Program-made: the position numbers and the translations under genes
DNA from: Flavobacteriaceae bacterium
GTDB lineage: Bacteria; Bacteroidota; Bacteroidia; Flavobacteriales; Flavobacteriaceae
NCBI GenBank assembly: GCA_029268555.1
Contig: JAQWNN010000028.1
Span: 1 to 53,041 of the forward strand
DNA length: 53,041 bases
Direction of reading: 5' to 3'
The notes under the pieces: model-generated
Told to the model about the DNA's origin: nothing
Database searches by the model: none
What the model saw: the letters and a program-made list of their open reading frames with translations, nothing else
In this document: positions 8,221 through 16,641 of the stretch, piece by piece
How the letters are laid out: every line of letters begins with the position of its first letter
How positions within the stretch are numbered: the first letter of the stretch is position 1

Positions 8221-9186
8221 ATGATTAAAATTGGAGTTTTCGGTGCAGGACATTTAGGTAAAATACATTTAAAAGTAGCTGAAGCTTCGAATATATTAGA
8301 TTTAGTTGGCTTTTATGACCCTGATCCAGAGGTAGTAAAAAAAATAATTTCAGAAAAAAAATATGTTGCTTATAGAAATCCTGAAAAGCTTATAGCAGCT
8401 GTTGATATTGTTGATATAGTAACCCCTACTGTTTCGCATTTTCGTATTGCAAAAAAAGCAATTAATGCAAATAAAAACATCTTTGTTGAAAAACCTTTAG
8501 CGAATTCGATTAAGGAGGCAAATAGTTTAGTTGATATGGCAAAAAAACAAGATGTTTTGGGACAAGTGGGCCATGTTGAGCGTTTTAATCCAGCTTTTCA
8601 AGCTGTATTAACTTCAATCAACAATCCAATGTTTATTGAAACACATCGTCTTGCAGAATTTAATCCCAGAGGAACTGATGTTTCTGTAATTTTAGATCTG
8701 ATGATTCACGACATCGATATAGTCTTGAGTATAGTAAAATCATCTATCAAAAGCATTCATGCTTCTGGTGTAGCTGTGATAAGTGAAACTCCAGACATAA
8801 GCAATGCAAGAATAGAATTTGAAAATGGATGCGTTGCCAACTTCACTGCAAGTCGAATTTCATTAAAGAAAATGCGCAAATCACGTTTTTTTCAAAAAAA
8901 TGCTTATATCTCATTAGACTACTTAACAAAACAAGTTGAAGTTGTCAAAATTAAAGATGCAGTTTCAGAAATAAATAAAGACTTAGATTTGTTGCTTACT
9001 AATGCGGAAGGAGAAAAAAAACAAATTTATTTTGAAATTCCCACAATTGAAAACACCAATCCAATTAAACAGGAGCTTGAACATTTTGCCAACTGTATTC
9101 AGAAAAAAATAACTCCAAGAGTATCATTAAAAGATGGCGCAAGGGCTTTGGAAGTTGCTCATCAAATCATTGCCAAAATAGGGTAA
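8221..9186 (+). CDS. Gfo/Idh/MocA-family NAD(P)-dependent sugar oxidoreductase
   Basis: 321 aa. The N-terminal Rossmann fold starts KIGVFGAGHLGKIHL (GxGxxG), and the family signature EKPLA is at about residue 95. It continues with GQVGHVERFNPAFQAV and the substrate-side motif DLMIHDIDIVL. The HVERFNPA segment resembles the UDP-GlcNAc 3-dehydrogenase (GnnA)-like branch, so a nucleotide-sugar substrate linked to the cell envelope is a reasonable guess, but the exact substrate cannot be read from sequence. It is transcribed alone and convergent with the TsaC/YciO gene. Confidence 0.88.
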   Translation: MIKIGVFGAGHLGKIHLKVAEASNILDLVGFYDPDPEVVKKIISEKKYVAYRNPEKLIAAVDIVDIVTPTVSHFRIAKKAINANKNIFVEKPLANSIKEANSLVDMAKKQDVLGQVGHVERFNPAFQAVLTSINNPMFIETHRLAEFNPRGTDVSVILDLMIHDIDIVLSIVKSSIKSIHASGVAVISETPDISNARIEFENGCVANFTASRISLKKMRKSRFFQKNAYISLDYLTKQVEVVKIKDAVSEINKDLDLLLTNAEGEKKQIYFEIPTIENTNPIKQELEHFANCIQKKITPRVSLKDGARALEVAHQIIAKIG

Positions 9187-9190
9187 GTTT

Positions 9191-9808
9191 TTAAAATATA
9201 ATTTCACCAGCTCCCTCTCGAATCAGTTGATATGGATAGATACTCAAATCTAGAACCGTGGAAGGGATATTGCTTCCATAACCGTCTGAAATCATTAGGT
9301 CAATTTGTGATTCCCACTGTTCAAAAATATTTTCAGGGTCAGTAGTGTAGTCTAAAATCGCATCTGGATCATGGAGTGAACTCGTAATTAAAGGCGCCTC
9401 TAATAGCTGTAATAAACCATGAAGAACTGGATGGCTTGATATTCTAACTCCAATAGTTTTTCTCTTTTGAAAAGGCTTGGGAAGTTTTCGAGAAGCATTC
9501 ATTATAAGAGCGTAGGGTCCTGGAAGCAGACGTTTAACCAATTTAAACGCCCTAGAATTCATTGGCTCGATGTAAGTAGAAAGAGATTTAATGTCCTGAA
9601 ATAAAAAACTCAAGGGTGCTTGTTCTAATTTTACCCCTTTAATTTTCGCAAAACGTTCAAGAGCTTTTGAATTTGTACTCAAACAACCTAGTCCATAAAC
9701 CGTATCTGTCGGAAAAATAATTACTCCACCATTTTTAAGAATCTCGACGGCTTGCTTCAAATCCTTAGGGTTAGGTTCTTTTGAATAAATGGTTATATAA
9801 TTTGCCAT
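9191..9808 (-). CDS. L-threonylcarbamoyladenylate synthase family protein (TsaC/Sua5/YciO type)
   Basis: 205 aa from ATG 9808 (MANYITIYSKEP). The track start lies 27 bases upstream inside the uvrD gene and is less likely. The double-stranded-RNA-binding-like fold is recognised by VIIFPTDTVYGLGC (around 30), KIKGVKLEQAPLSF, and LLPGPYALIM. The family makes threonylcarbamoyl-AMP from Thr, bicarbonate and ATP for t6A, the substrate used by TsaBDE. The KLEQAPLSF segment is closer to the YciO branch, whose role is less certain, but this branch usually fills the TsaC slot in flavobacteria. It follows uvrD by 4 bases. Confidence 0.88.
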   Translation of the reverse strand: MANYITIYSKEPNPKDLKQAVEILKNGGVIIFPTDTVYGLGCLSTNSKALERFAKIKGVKLEQAPLSFLFQDIKSLSTYIEPMNSRAFKLVKRLLPGPYALIMNASRKLPKPFQKRKTIGVRISSHPVLHGLLQLLEAPLITSSLHDPDAILDYTTDPENIFEQWESQIDLMISDGYGSNIPSTVLDLSIYPYQLIREGAGEIIF

Positions 9809-9812
9809 TAGA

Positions 9813-12137
9813 CTATTTAGCTTTAAGTTTCGCAAAACGCAATAGAAGATTTTTCACTCCAAATCCTTTAAAAGCTATTGCTGCCTTTTTATCATTTCCA
9901 ATTCCTTCAATAGATTTAACGATCCCACACCCAAAACGAGCATGTTCTACCTCCATCCCCTCTTTTAAAACAAAGTTATCAGGAACACTTGCAGCGGTTT
10001 TACCGATATTAATTTCCCGTAACTTTGTTAGCTGAGAAGGTGTAGGGTTAGTGATTGTTTTTTCTTTCGTATATATAGGTTTTAAATTTCTTTTTTCCAT
10101 CATTTGATCTCCAAATATTGATGTATCCACTAAAGGTTTAAACTGATAATTGTCGTTGGGTATTATTTTGTTGATGTATTGGGGATCAATTTCTTCTATA
10201 AATCGACTCGGTTCAGCATCAATTAATTTCCCCCATCGGTATCTTGACAATGTATATGAAAGAAAAGCACGCTCTTTAGCACGAGTTAAAGCTACATAGA
10301 ACAAACGACGTTCTTCCTCTAATTCTAAGCGAGTATTCAGACTCAGTGCAGAGGGGAAAAGATCTTCTTCTAACCCTACAATATAAACATAGGGAAACTC
10401 AAGGCCTTTAGCTAAATGTATTGTCATAAGTGCAACCCGATCACTATTGGGATCATCGTCTTTATCTAAATCGGTAGCTAAAGACACATCTTCCAAAAAT
10501 TCAGAAAGACTTCCTGAAGTATCCGCAAGTTCTTGTTGCCCTTCAGTAAAGTCACGCATTCCATTTAACAATTCCTCTATATTTTCAATTCGGGTAATTC
10601 CTTCTGGAGTAGCGTCTTTCTTTAATTCTTGAACCAACCCAATTTTTTTGGTTATTAGATCAGCAATTTCAAAAGCATTTAAGCCCTCATTTTCAATCTG
10701 AAAACGCTTTATTAAGGTTGTAAAGTTCGATAACTTAGTTAAGGTTCCTGAATTGAGAGGGATACCCAATTCCTTGGCATTAAAAGCAGTATCGAATAAT
10801 GATAGCCCATGCTGCTTCGCATTTACTACCAACTTATCTACAGTAGTTTGTCCTATGCCTCGAGCGGGATAGTTAATCACTCTTTTTAAACTCTCCTCGT
10901 CTTTTGGATTAACAATTAGCCTTAAGTAAGCCAAAACATCTTTAATTTCTTTACGCTGGTAAAACGACAACCCACCATAAATTCTATAAGGAATATCTCT
11001 TTTCCTAAGTGCATCTTCCATTGCTCTTGATTGAGCATTTGTGCGATATAAAATTGTAAAATCAGCATTTTTAAGCTGTTCTTGCATTTTAAACTCAAAT
11101 ATACTTGAGGCCACATGTCTTCCTTCTTCTGCATCTGTTGCAAGTCTATTTAACTGAATAAGAGATCCCTCAGCATTTGAAGTCCAGACAATCTTATCTA
11201 TTTTTGTTTTGTTGTGATTGATGATGGAATTAGCAGCATTAACTATCGTCTTTGTCGATCGGTAATTTTGTTCCAATCGATACATGGCAACATCATCATA
11301 GTCCTTCTGAAAATTTAATATATTATTAATATTTGCCCCTCTGAATGCATAAATACTTTGTGCATCATCTCCTACCACACAAATATTTTGAAAGCGATCA
11401 GATAATGCCCTAACAATAAGATACTGCGAATGATTGGTGTCTTGATATTCATCCACCAAAATATAGCGAAAACGTTCTTGGTATTTGGCTAAAACATCAG
11501 GATGTCGATTAAGTAGTTCATTGGTACGTAATAATAAATCGTCAAAATCCATGGCTCCTGCCTTAAAGCATCGATTAACATATTCTTTATAGATAGCTCC
11601 CATTTCGGGACGCTTGGACATTGAATCCGCTTCTTGTAAATCAGTATTGTTAAAATAGGCTTTTACAGTAATAAGGCTGTTTTTAAAAGCCGAAATTCGG
11701 CTTCGAATTTGTTTGTATTTGTAAATATCTTTGTCTAGCCCCATTTCCTTAATAATTGAAGAAATCAATCGATCAGAGTCTTGAGTATCGTATATCGTAA
11801 AATTGGAGGGAAAACCGAGCTTATCTGATTCATGTCTTAAAATACGTGCAAAGACAGAATGGAAAGTACCCATCCATAAATTTTTTGCTTCACTTTCTCC
11901 AACTAATTTAGCAATCCTTCCTTTCATTTCTCGCGCCGCTTTGTTCGTAAAGGTCAATGCCAAAATTGAAAATGAATCAATACCTGAGGACATCAAGTGG
12001 GCAATCCTGTAGGTAAGTACTCTTGTTTTTCCAGAGCCTGCACCAGCGATTATAATTAGAGGTCCCTCCTTGTGAATTACAGGTAATTTCTGTGCTTCAT
12101 TGAGGGCGTTTAGGTAGCTTTCTGAAACTTTTTTCAT
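9813..12137 (-). CDS. uvrD: ATP-dependent DNA helicase UvrD/PcrA (SF1A)
   Basis: 774 aa with the full superfamily 1 motif set: QKLPVIHKEGPLIIIAGAG (Q motif), AGAGSGKTRVLTYRI (I), LTFTNKAAREMK (Ia), YILVDEYQDTN (II), VVGDDAQSIYAFRGA (III), LEQNYRST (IV), VALMTIHLAKGLEFPYV (V) and FYVALTRAKERAFLSY (VI). The C-terminus carries the PcrA-type Tudor-like domain (EHARFGCGIVKSIEG). It unwinds DNA 3' to 5' in nucleotide excision and mismatch repair and removes RecA filaments. Length and ends are normal. The TsaC/YciO gene sits 4 bases downstream. Confidence 0.95.
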   Translation of the reverse strand: MKKVSESYLNALNEAQKLPVIHKEGPLIIIAGAGSGKTRVLTYRIAHLMSSGIDSFSILALTFTNKAAREMKGRIAKLVGESEAKNLWMGTFHSVFARILRHESDKLGFPSNFTIYDTQDSDRLISSIIKEMGLDKDIYKYKQIRSRISAFKNSLITVKAYFNNTDLQEADSMSKRPEMGAIYKEYVNRCFKAGAMDFDDLLLRTNELLNRHPDVLAKYQERFRYILVDEYQDTNHSQYLIVRALSDRFQNICVVGDDAQSIYAFRGANINNILNFQKDYDDVAMYRLEQNYRSTKTIVNAANSIINHNKTKIDKIVWTSNAEGSLIQLNRLATDAEEGRHVASSIFEFKMQEQLKNADFTILYRTNAQSRAMEDALRKRDIPYRIYGGLSFYQRKEIKDVLAYLRLIVNPKDEESLKRVINYPARGIGQTTVDKLVVNAKQHGLSLFDTAFNAKELGIPLNSGTLTKLSNFTTLIKRFQIENEGLNAFEIADLITKKIGLVQELKKDATPEGITRIENIEELLNGMRDFTEGQQELADTSGSLSEFLEDVSLATDLDKDDDPNSDRVALMTIHLAKGLEFPYVYIVGLEEDLFPSALSLNTRLELEEERRLFYVALTRAKERAFLSYTLSRYRWGKLIDAEPSRFIEEIDPQYINKIIPNDNYQFKPLVDTSIFGDQMMEKRNLKPIYTKEKTITNPTPSQLTKLREINIGKTAASVPDNFVLKEGMEVEHARFGCGIVKSIEGIGNDKKAAIAFKGFGVKNLLLRFAKLKAK

Positions 12138-12222
12138 AGAGGCCTAAAAATAGGGATTATCTAATTTCATACCTCACAATAAAGAATTAATTATAAACAT
12201 CTATATTTAAAAAAATAAAATC

Positions 12223-13506
12223 ATGCGTTCATATTTACTAATTAGTTTTTTGTTGCATTCATTATGTATTTTAGGGCTTAAAGCTCAAATTGATGAATCT
12301 TTATTTAATGAAGTTGAATCTAAGGTCATTGAATGGCGGCATCATATTCATCAAAACCCAGAACTATCTAATAGAGAATTTAAAACTTCAGAATATGTTG
12401 CTAAACATCTAAAATCATTGGGTATTGAAATTCAAACAGGAGTTGCTCATACTGGTGTTGTAGGAATCTTAGAAGGAAAAATGGAAGGAAAAGTAGTTGC
12501 ACTTCGAGCTGACATGGATGCTCTACCAGTAACTGAAAGAAATGATTTAAGTTATAAATCGAGGGTAATCTCCGAATTCAACGGGCAAAAGACAGGCGTT
12601 ATGCATGCCTGTGGTCACGATACTCACGTCGCAATTTTGATGGGAGTTGCTGAAGTCCTCGCAAAAAGCAGAAATTTTCCAGGAACAATAAAATTTATTT
12701 TTCAACCTGCAGAGGAAGGACCACCACCAGGCGAAGAAGGTGGAGCGTTATTAATGGTGAAAGAGGGCGTCCTTGAAAATCCAAAAGTTGATGCAATTTT
12801 TGGTTTGCATATAAATTCTGGTACTCATGTTGGTAAAATTACATACAAGCCAGGAGGTATGTTGGCAGCATCACAGCGTTTTGTTATTAATGTTAAAGGA
12901 AAACAAGCACATGGTTCAACTCCTTGGCAAAGTATTGATCCTATTGTTGTAGGTGCGCAAATTATCAATGGTTTACAAACTATCATCAGCAGAGAATCAG
13001 AACTTACAAATGAAGGTGCGGTAATTTCTGTAGGATCAATTCACTCTGGTATTCGATTCAATATAATACCCGAAAACTTAGAGATGATCGGAACTATTAG
13101 AACCCTAGATCGTGATATGAAAGAATTAATTCGAAATCGAATGCAAGAAATTGTTCCTGCTATTGCTGCTGCATATCGTGCAGAAGCAACAATTAATATT
13201 GTAGATGGTGCAGATATAACTTTTAATGACGAAGCCCTGACTAGAAAAATGATTCCTACTCTTCAGCGAGTAGCTGGAGAAGATAAAGTATTCGAAATAA
13301 ATGCCATCACGGGTGCTGAAGACTTTTCTTACTTTCAGAATAAAGTCCCTGGTCTCTTCTTTTTTCTGGGAGGAACACCCTTAAACATGGAAGAAAGAGA
13401 TGCCCCATCACACCATACACCATCATTTATTGTTGATGACTCAAGCATGCAATTAGGTGTAAAAGCATTATCAAATCTTGCCATAGACTTTTTAATGTTA
13501 AACTAA
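12223..13506 (+). CDS. Secreted M20D-family amidohydrolase (N-acyl amino acid / hippurate hydrolase type)
   Basis: 427 aa. An N-terminal signal peptide (LLISFLLHSLCILGLKA) ends at an AxQ-like site, so the predicted mature protein starts with Gln (QIDESLF). M20 metal and catalytic segments are RADMDALPV, MHACGHDTHVAILMG (around 125), FQPAEEGPPPGEEGGA (around 165), IFGLHINS and ITGAEDFSYF (around 365), with the dimerisation domain in between (GGMLAASQRFVINVKGKQAHG). It should be periplasmic and hydrolyse N-acylated amino acids or similar amides; the exact substrate is unknown. It stands alone, divergent from uvrD and convergent with the patatin gene. Confidence 0.92.
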   Translation: MRSYLLISFLLHSLCILGLKAQIDESLFNEVESKVIEWRHHIHQNPELSNREFKTSEYVAKHLKSLGIEIQTGVAHTGVVGILEGKMEGKVVALRADMDALPVTERNDLSYKSRVISEFNGQKTGVMHACGHDTHVAILMGVAEVLAKSRNFPGTIKFIFQPAEEGPPPGEEGGALLMVKEGVLENPKVDAIFGLHINSGTHVGKITYKPGGMLAASQRFVINVKGKQAHGSTPWQSIDPIVVGAQIINGLQTIISRESELTNEGAVISVGSIHSGIRFNIIPENLEMIGTIRTLDRDMKELIRNRMQEIVPAIAAAYRAEATINIVDGADITFNDEALTRKMIPTLQRVAGEDKVFEINAITGAEDFSYFQNKVPGLFFFLGGTPLNMEERDAPSHHTPSFIVDDSSMQLGVKALSNLAIDFLMLN

Positions 13507-13531
13507 TTTACTTGAGTAATTATATCATAAA

Positions 13532-14419
13532 TTATATTTTTTTTGATTTATATTTTGCATGTTCAAATCCCATTTTCCACCATTTTTTCATTTGATATTT
13601 ATTGAACACTAATGAATTATTTGTTAATATTTTAGGGGTGTAAAACATCCTTAATTTAGCTTTGTAATCTTCAGCTACCAAATTGCCTATATGCATATTT
13701 TGAACAACAATACGTTCAGAGATAAAATTAAATACAGTGCTCAATACATCAAATGGATTTCTTGAGTGAGATCTATGAGTTTGTTGAAACTCTGTATCCA
13801 AAAGAATCGCATCAACATGAGTTGCACCAAGTGTGATTGCTTTTTCTATGGGAATAATACAGCCCAAACCACCGTCAGCATATTCACAATCGTCTTTAGT
13901 GGCTAATGTCATAAAAGGTACATAATTACAAGAAATCCAAACCCAATCGATAAAATCTGAATAGTTACACTCTTTCAATTTTTTGTACTCCACACTATTA
14001 CCCGTCAAATTTGCGACACACACTATAATCTGTTTATTACTCTGTTTTAAAGAATTAAAATCCTCAGTAGTAACCTGTTGCTCAATGAGTTGCCTTAAAT
14101 TATAACTTTCACCAAAGGTTTTTCTGCCTCGAATAAAGTTTTTCAAAACATTAAAATGATTTATTTTAATCCGATCAATCCCATTTTTATTTACTATTAC
14201 AAATGGATTATTACTAAAAATACTGGATTGATTGACTTGGGTGAATGCCTTTTTTATACTTTCTAACTTTCCTAAAGCAAGGTGAGAAATCAAGAGACTT
14301 CCAGTAGAAGTGCCCAAAAATAAATCGTAGGATTGTTTTTCCTCTTCTAATAAATATTGAGCTATTCCACCTGCAAAAGCTCCTTTACTCCCACCTCCAG
14401 AAATTACTAATGCGCGCAT
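13532..14419 (-). CDS. Patatin-like phospholipase
   Basis: 295 aa. The glycine-rich oxyanion loop is ISGGGSKGAFAGG (residues 6-18), the nucleophile Ser is in GTSTG (GxSxG, around 38), and the catalytic Asp in EYADGGLG (DGG, around 182). There is no signal peptide, so it is likely a cytoplasmic lipid acyl hydrolase. It differs from the surface patatins of Bacteroidota (PlpD-like), which carry a POTRA/barrel. The gene is monocistronic between two plus-strand genes; a 12-base palindrome, TTACTTGAGTAA (13508-13519), lies in the 25-base convergent gap. Confidence 0.9.
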   Translation of the reverse strand: MRALVISGGGSKGAFAGGIAQYLLEEEKQSYDLFLGTSTGSLLISHLALGKLESIKKAFTQVNQSSIFSNNPFVIVNKNGIDRIKINHFNVLKNFIRGRKTFGESYNLRQLIEQQVTTEDFNSLKQSNKQIIVCVANLTGNSVEYKKLKECNYSDFIDWVWISCNYVPFMTLATKDDCEYADGGLGCIIPIEKAITLGATHVDAILLDTEFQQTHRSHSRNPFDVLSTVFNFISERIVVQNMHIGNLVAEDYKAKLRMFYTPKILTNNSLVFNKYQMKKWWKMGFEHAKYKSKKI

Positions 14420-14486
14420 GTATTAATATTCAGGTTTACTAATTAAATTTACACTTTAATTTAACTGAATAAAAATAAAAATTAAT

Positions 14487-16586
14487 ATGAATTTGATGCA
14501 AACCGCACTAGTTTATTTAAAAGGTGTAGGTCCCGAGCGTGCGCGTTTGCTTAAAGAAGAATTACAACTTAGAACCTACCAAGACCTTTTACATTTTTTC
14601 CCAAATCGCTACATCGACAGAAGTCGTTTTTATCAAATCAATAAGCTTCCTCAAAACAATGCAGAAATCCAAATCAAAGGTCAAATTACTTCAGTTACTT
14701 ATATTCAACAAAAACGAGGAAAGCGAATGATTGCAAGTTTTGAAGATGAAACAGGAAGCATTGAATTGGTTTGGTTTCAGGGGCATAAGTGGATTCGAGA
14801 TCAATTAAAAATAAATGAAGCTTACATAATTTTTGGACGTTTGAATTGGTTCAAAGGAAAGGTAAGTATGCCTCACCCAGAATTAGAATTAGAGCGTAAT
14901 TTTCAGAAAAACTTGGAGATTTCATTTTATCCTATTTACCCTTCCTCAGAAAAACTTATAAATAAAGGCCTTTCACAAAAAGTGACACAAAAGATGGTCT
15001 TTCAACTATTAAATCTCCAGACTACCCCTTTTTCTGAAACCCTCCCTTCAGTTTTATTAAACCAATATAAATTAATTCCAAAAGATACTGCAATACGTCA
15101 AATCCATTTCCCAGCAAATCAGCAACTCTTAACTCGAGCACAGATGCGCTTAAAATTTGAAGAGTTTTTCTATATGCAAATTCAATTATTGCTCAAAAAT
15201 CAACAGCGAAAACAAAAGATTAAGGGACATAATTTCAAGAAAGTAGGAAAGAATTTTAATGATTTTTTCAGACATCACCTCTCATTTGAATTAACTAATT
15301 CACAAAAAAAAGTAATTAAAGAAATTAGAATTGATTTGGGTACTGGTAGACAGATGAACCGAATTCTTCAAGGAGATGTGGGTTCAGGAAAGACCGTGGT
15401 AGCTTTGCTCATAATGTTGATTGCATTAGATAATGATTTTCAAGCGTGTCTTGTAGCTCCTACAGAGATTTTAACACAACAACATTATCAATCTTTAGCT
15501 GAGCAACTCAAAAAATTAAATATCTCCGTTGCTTTATTAACAGGAAGTAGCACTAAAAAAGAGCGTCAAGTTATCCATAATGGACTAAAAAGTGGTGAAT
15601 TGAATATTTTGATTGGTACTCATGCTATTTTTGAGGACACAGTTCAATTCAAGAGATTAGGTTTAGCAATTATTGATGAACAGCATCGATTTGGGGTTGC
15701 ACAAAGAGCTAAACTTTGGCGAAAAAACGAAGTCCCACCTCACGTATTGGTCATGACAGCTACACCTATCCCAAGGACACTAGCTATGAGTCTTTACGGG
15801 GATTTAGACCTTTCTGTAATTAATGAACTTCCCCCAGGAAGAAAAAAAATTAAAACCTTACATCGTAACGATTCCAATCGCCTGAAAGTCTTTACATTTA
15901 TAAAAAAACAAATTGCCTTGGGTCGGCAAGTATATATTGTATATCCTCTCATTCAAGAATCTTCAAAACTGGATTATAAAGATTTGATGGATGGTTTCGA
16001 GAGTTTGTCAAGGAGTTTTCCCATTCCAAAGTATCAAATCAGTATTATTCATGGACAGATGAAATCCGAAGATAAGACCTATGAGATGGAACGATTCGTC
16101 AAAGGAGAGACTCAAATAATGGTTGCCACTACTGTGATTGAAGTGGGAGTGAATGTACCGAATGCTTCTGCAATTATTATTGAAAGTGCAGAACGATTTG
16201 GATTATCCCAACTTCATCAGCTAAGAGGTCGTGTAGGCAGAGGAGCTGATCAGAGCTATTGTATACTCATGACGGGGTCAAAACTTAGTCGAGAGGCCCA
16301 AACACGAATGGAAACAATGACTAGAAGTGATGACGGTTTTGAAATTGCGGAAGTAGATTTAAAGCTTCGTGGTCCTGGAAATATTATGGGAACACAACAA
16401 AGTGGAATTCTTCAATTTAAAATTGCTGATTTAATTAAAGACCAGTCAATTCTAAAAGCAGCTAGAGAAGGGGCTTTACGAATATTAAAACAAGATTCTT
16501 CATTAAAAGATTCTGATCATCAATGCATTAAGCGAACTCTTTCCGAATTAAAATTTGATTCTAATATTTGGAATTTCATTAGCTGA
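14487..16586 (+). CDS. recG: ATP-dependent DNA helicase RecG
   Basis: 699 aa. An N-terminal wedge (OB) domain contains DLLHFFPNRYIDRSRF and IQIKGQIT, followed by SF2 helicase domains: QGDVGSGKTVVALL (Walker A, around 300), VAPTEILTQQH, AIIDEQHRFGVAQR (DEQH box), MTATPIPRTLAMS, ATTVIEVGVNVPNAS, and the RecG-specific LRGRVGRG. RecG reverses stalled replication forks and processes Holliday junctions. Length is normal. pheT follows 55 bases downstream with its own promoter element. Confidence 0.96.
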   Translation: MNLMQTALVYLKGVGPERARLLKEELQLRTYQDLLHFFPNRYIDRSRFYQINKLPQNNAEIQIKGQITSVTYIQQKRGKRMIASFEDETGSIELVWFQGHKWIRDQLKINEAYIIFGRLNWFKGKVSMPHPELELERNFQKNLEISFYPIYPSSEKLINKGLSQKVTQKMVFQLLNLQTTPFSETLPSVLLNQYKLIPKDTAIRQIHFPANQQLLTRAQMRLKFEEFFYMQIQLLLKNQQRKQKIKGHNFKKVGKNFNDFFRHHLSFELTNSQKKVIKEIRIDLGTGRQMNRILQGDVGSGKTVVALLIMLIALDNDFQACLVAPTEILTQQHYQSLAEQLKKLNISVALLTGSSTKKERQVIHNGLKSGELNILIGTHAIFEDTVQFKRLGLAIIDEQHRFGVAQRAKLWRKNEVPPHVLVMTATPIPRTLAMSLYGDLDLSVINELPPGRKKIKTLHRNDSNRLKVFTFIKKQIALGRQVYIVYPLIQESSKLDYKDLMDGFESLSRSFPIPKYQISIIHGQMKSEDKTYEMERFVKGETQIMVATTVIEVGVNVPNASAIIIESAERFGLSQLHQLRGRVGRGADQSYCILMTGSKLSREAQTRMETMTRSDDGFEIAEVDLKLRGPGNIMGTQQSGILQFKIADLIKDQSILKAAREGALRILKQDSSLKDSDHQCIKRTLSELKFDSNIWNFIS

Positions 16587-16605
16587 AAATCGTGAGATAG
16601 ATTCT

Positions 16606-16613
16606 TATATTTG
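16606..16613 (+). promoter_or_regulatory. Promoter -7 element TATATTTG for pheT
   Basis: Exact TAnnTTTG match between the recG stop (16586) and the pheT TTG start (16642). It shows that the upstream extension of the pheT ORF in the track (from 16555) is not translated as drawn. Confidence 0.6.
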
Positions 16614-16641
16614 CACCAACAATAATATAAAATTATTTTTC

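Noticed and set aside
16555-16641. Upstream extension of pheT in the ORF track
   Set aside because: It overlaps recG and contains the TATATTTG promoter; the family N-terminus begins at TTG 16642.
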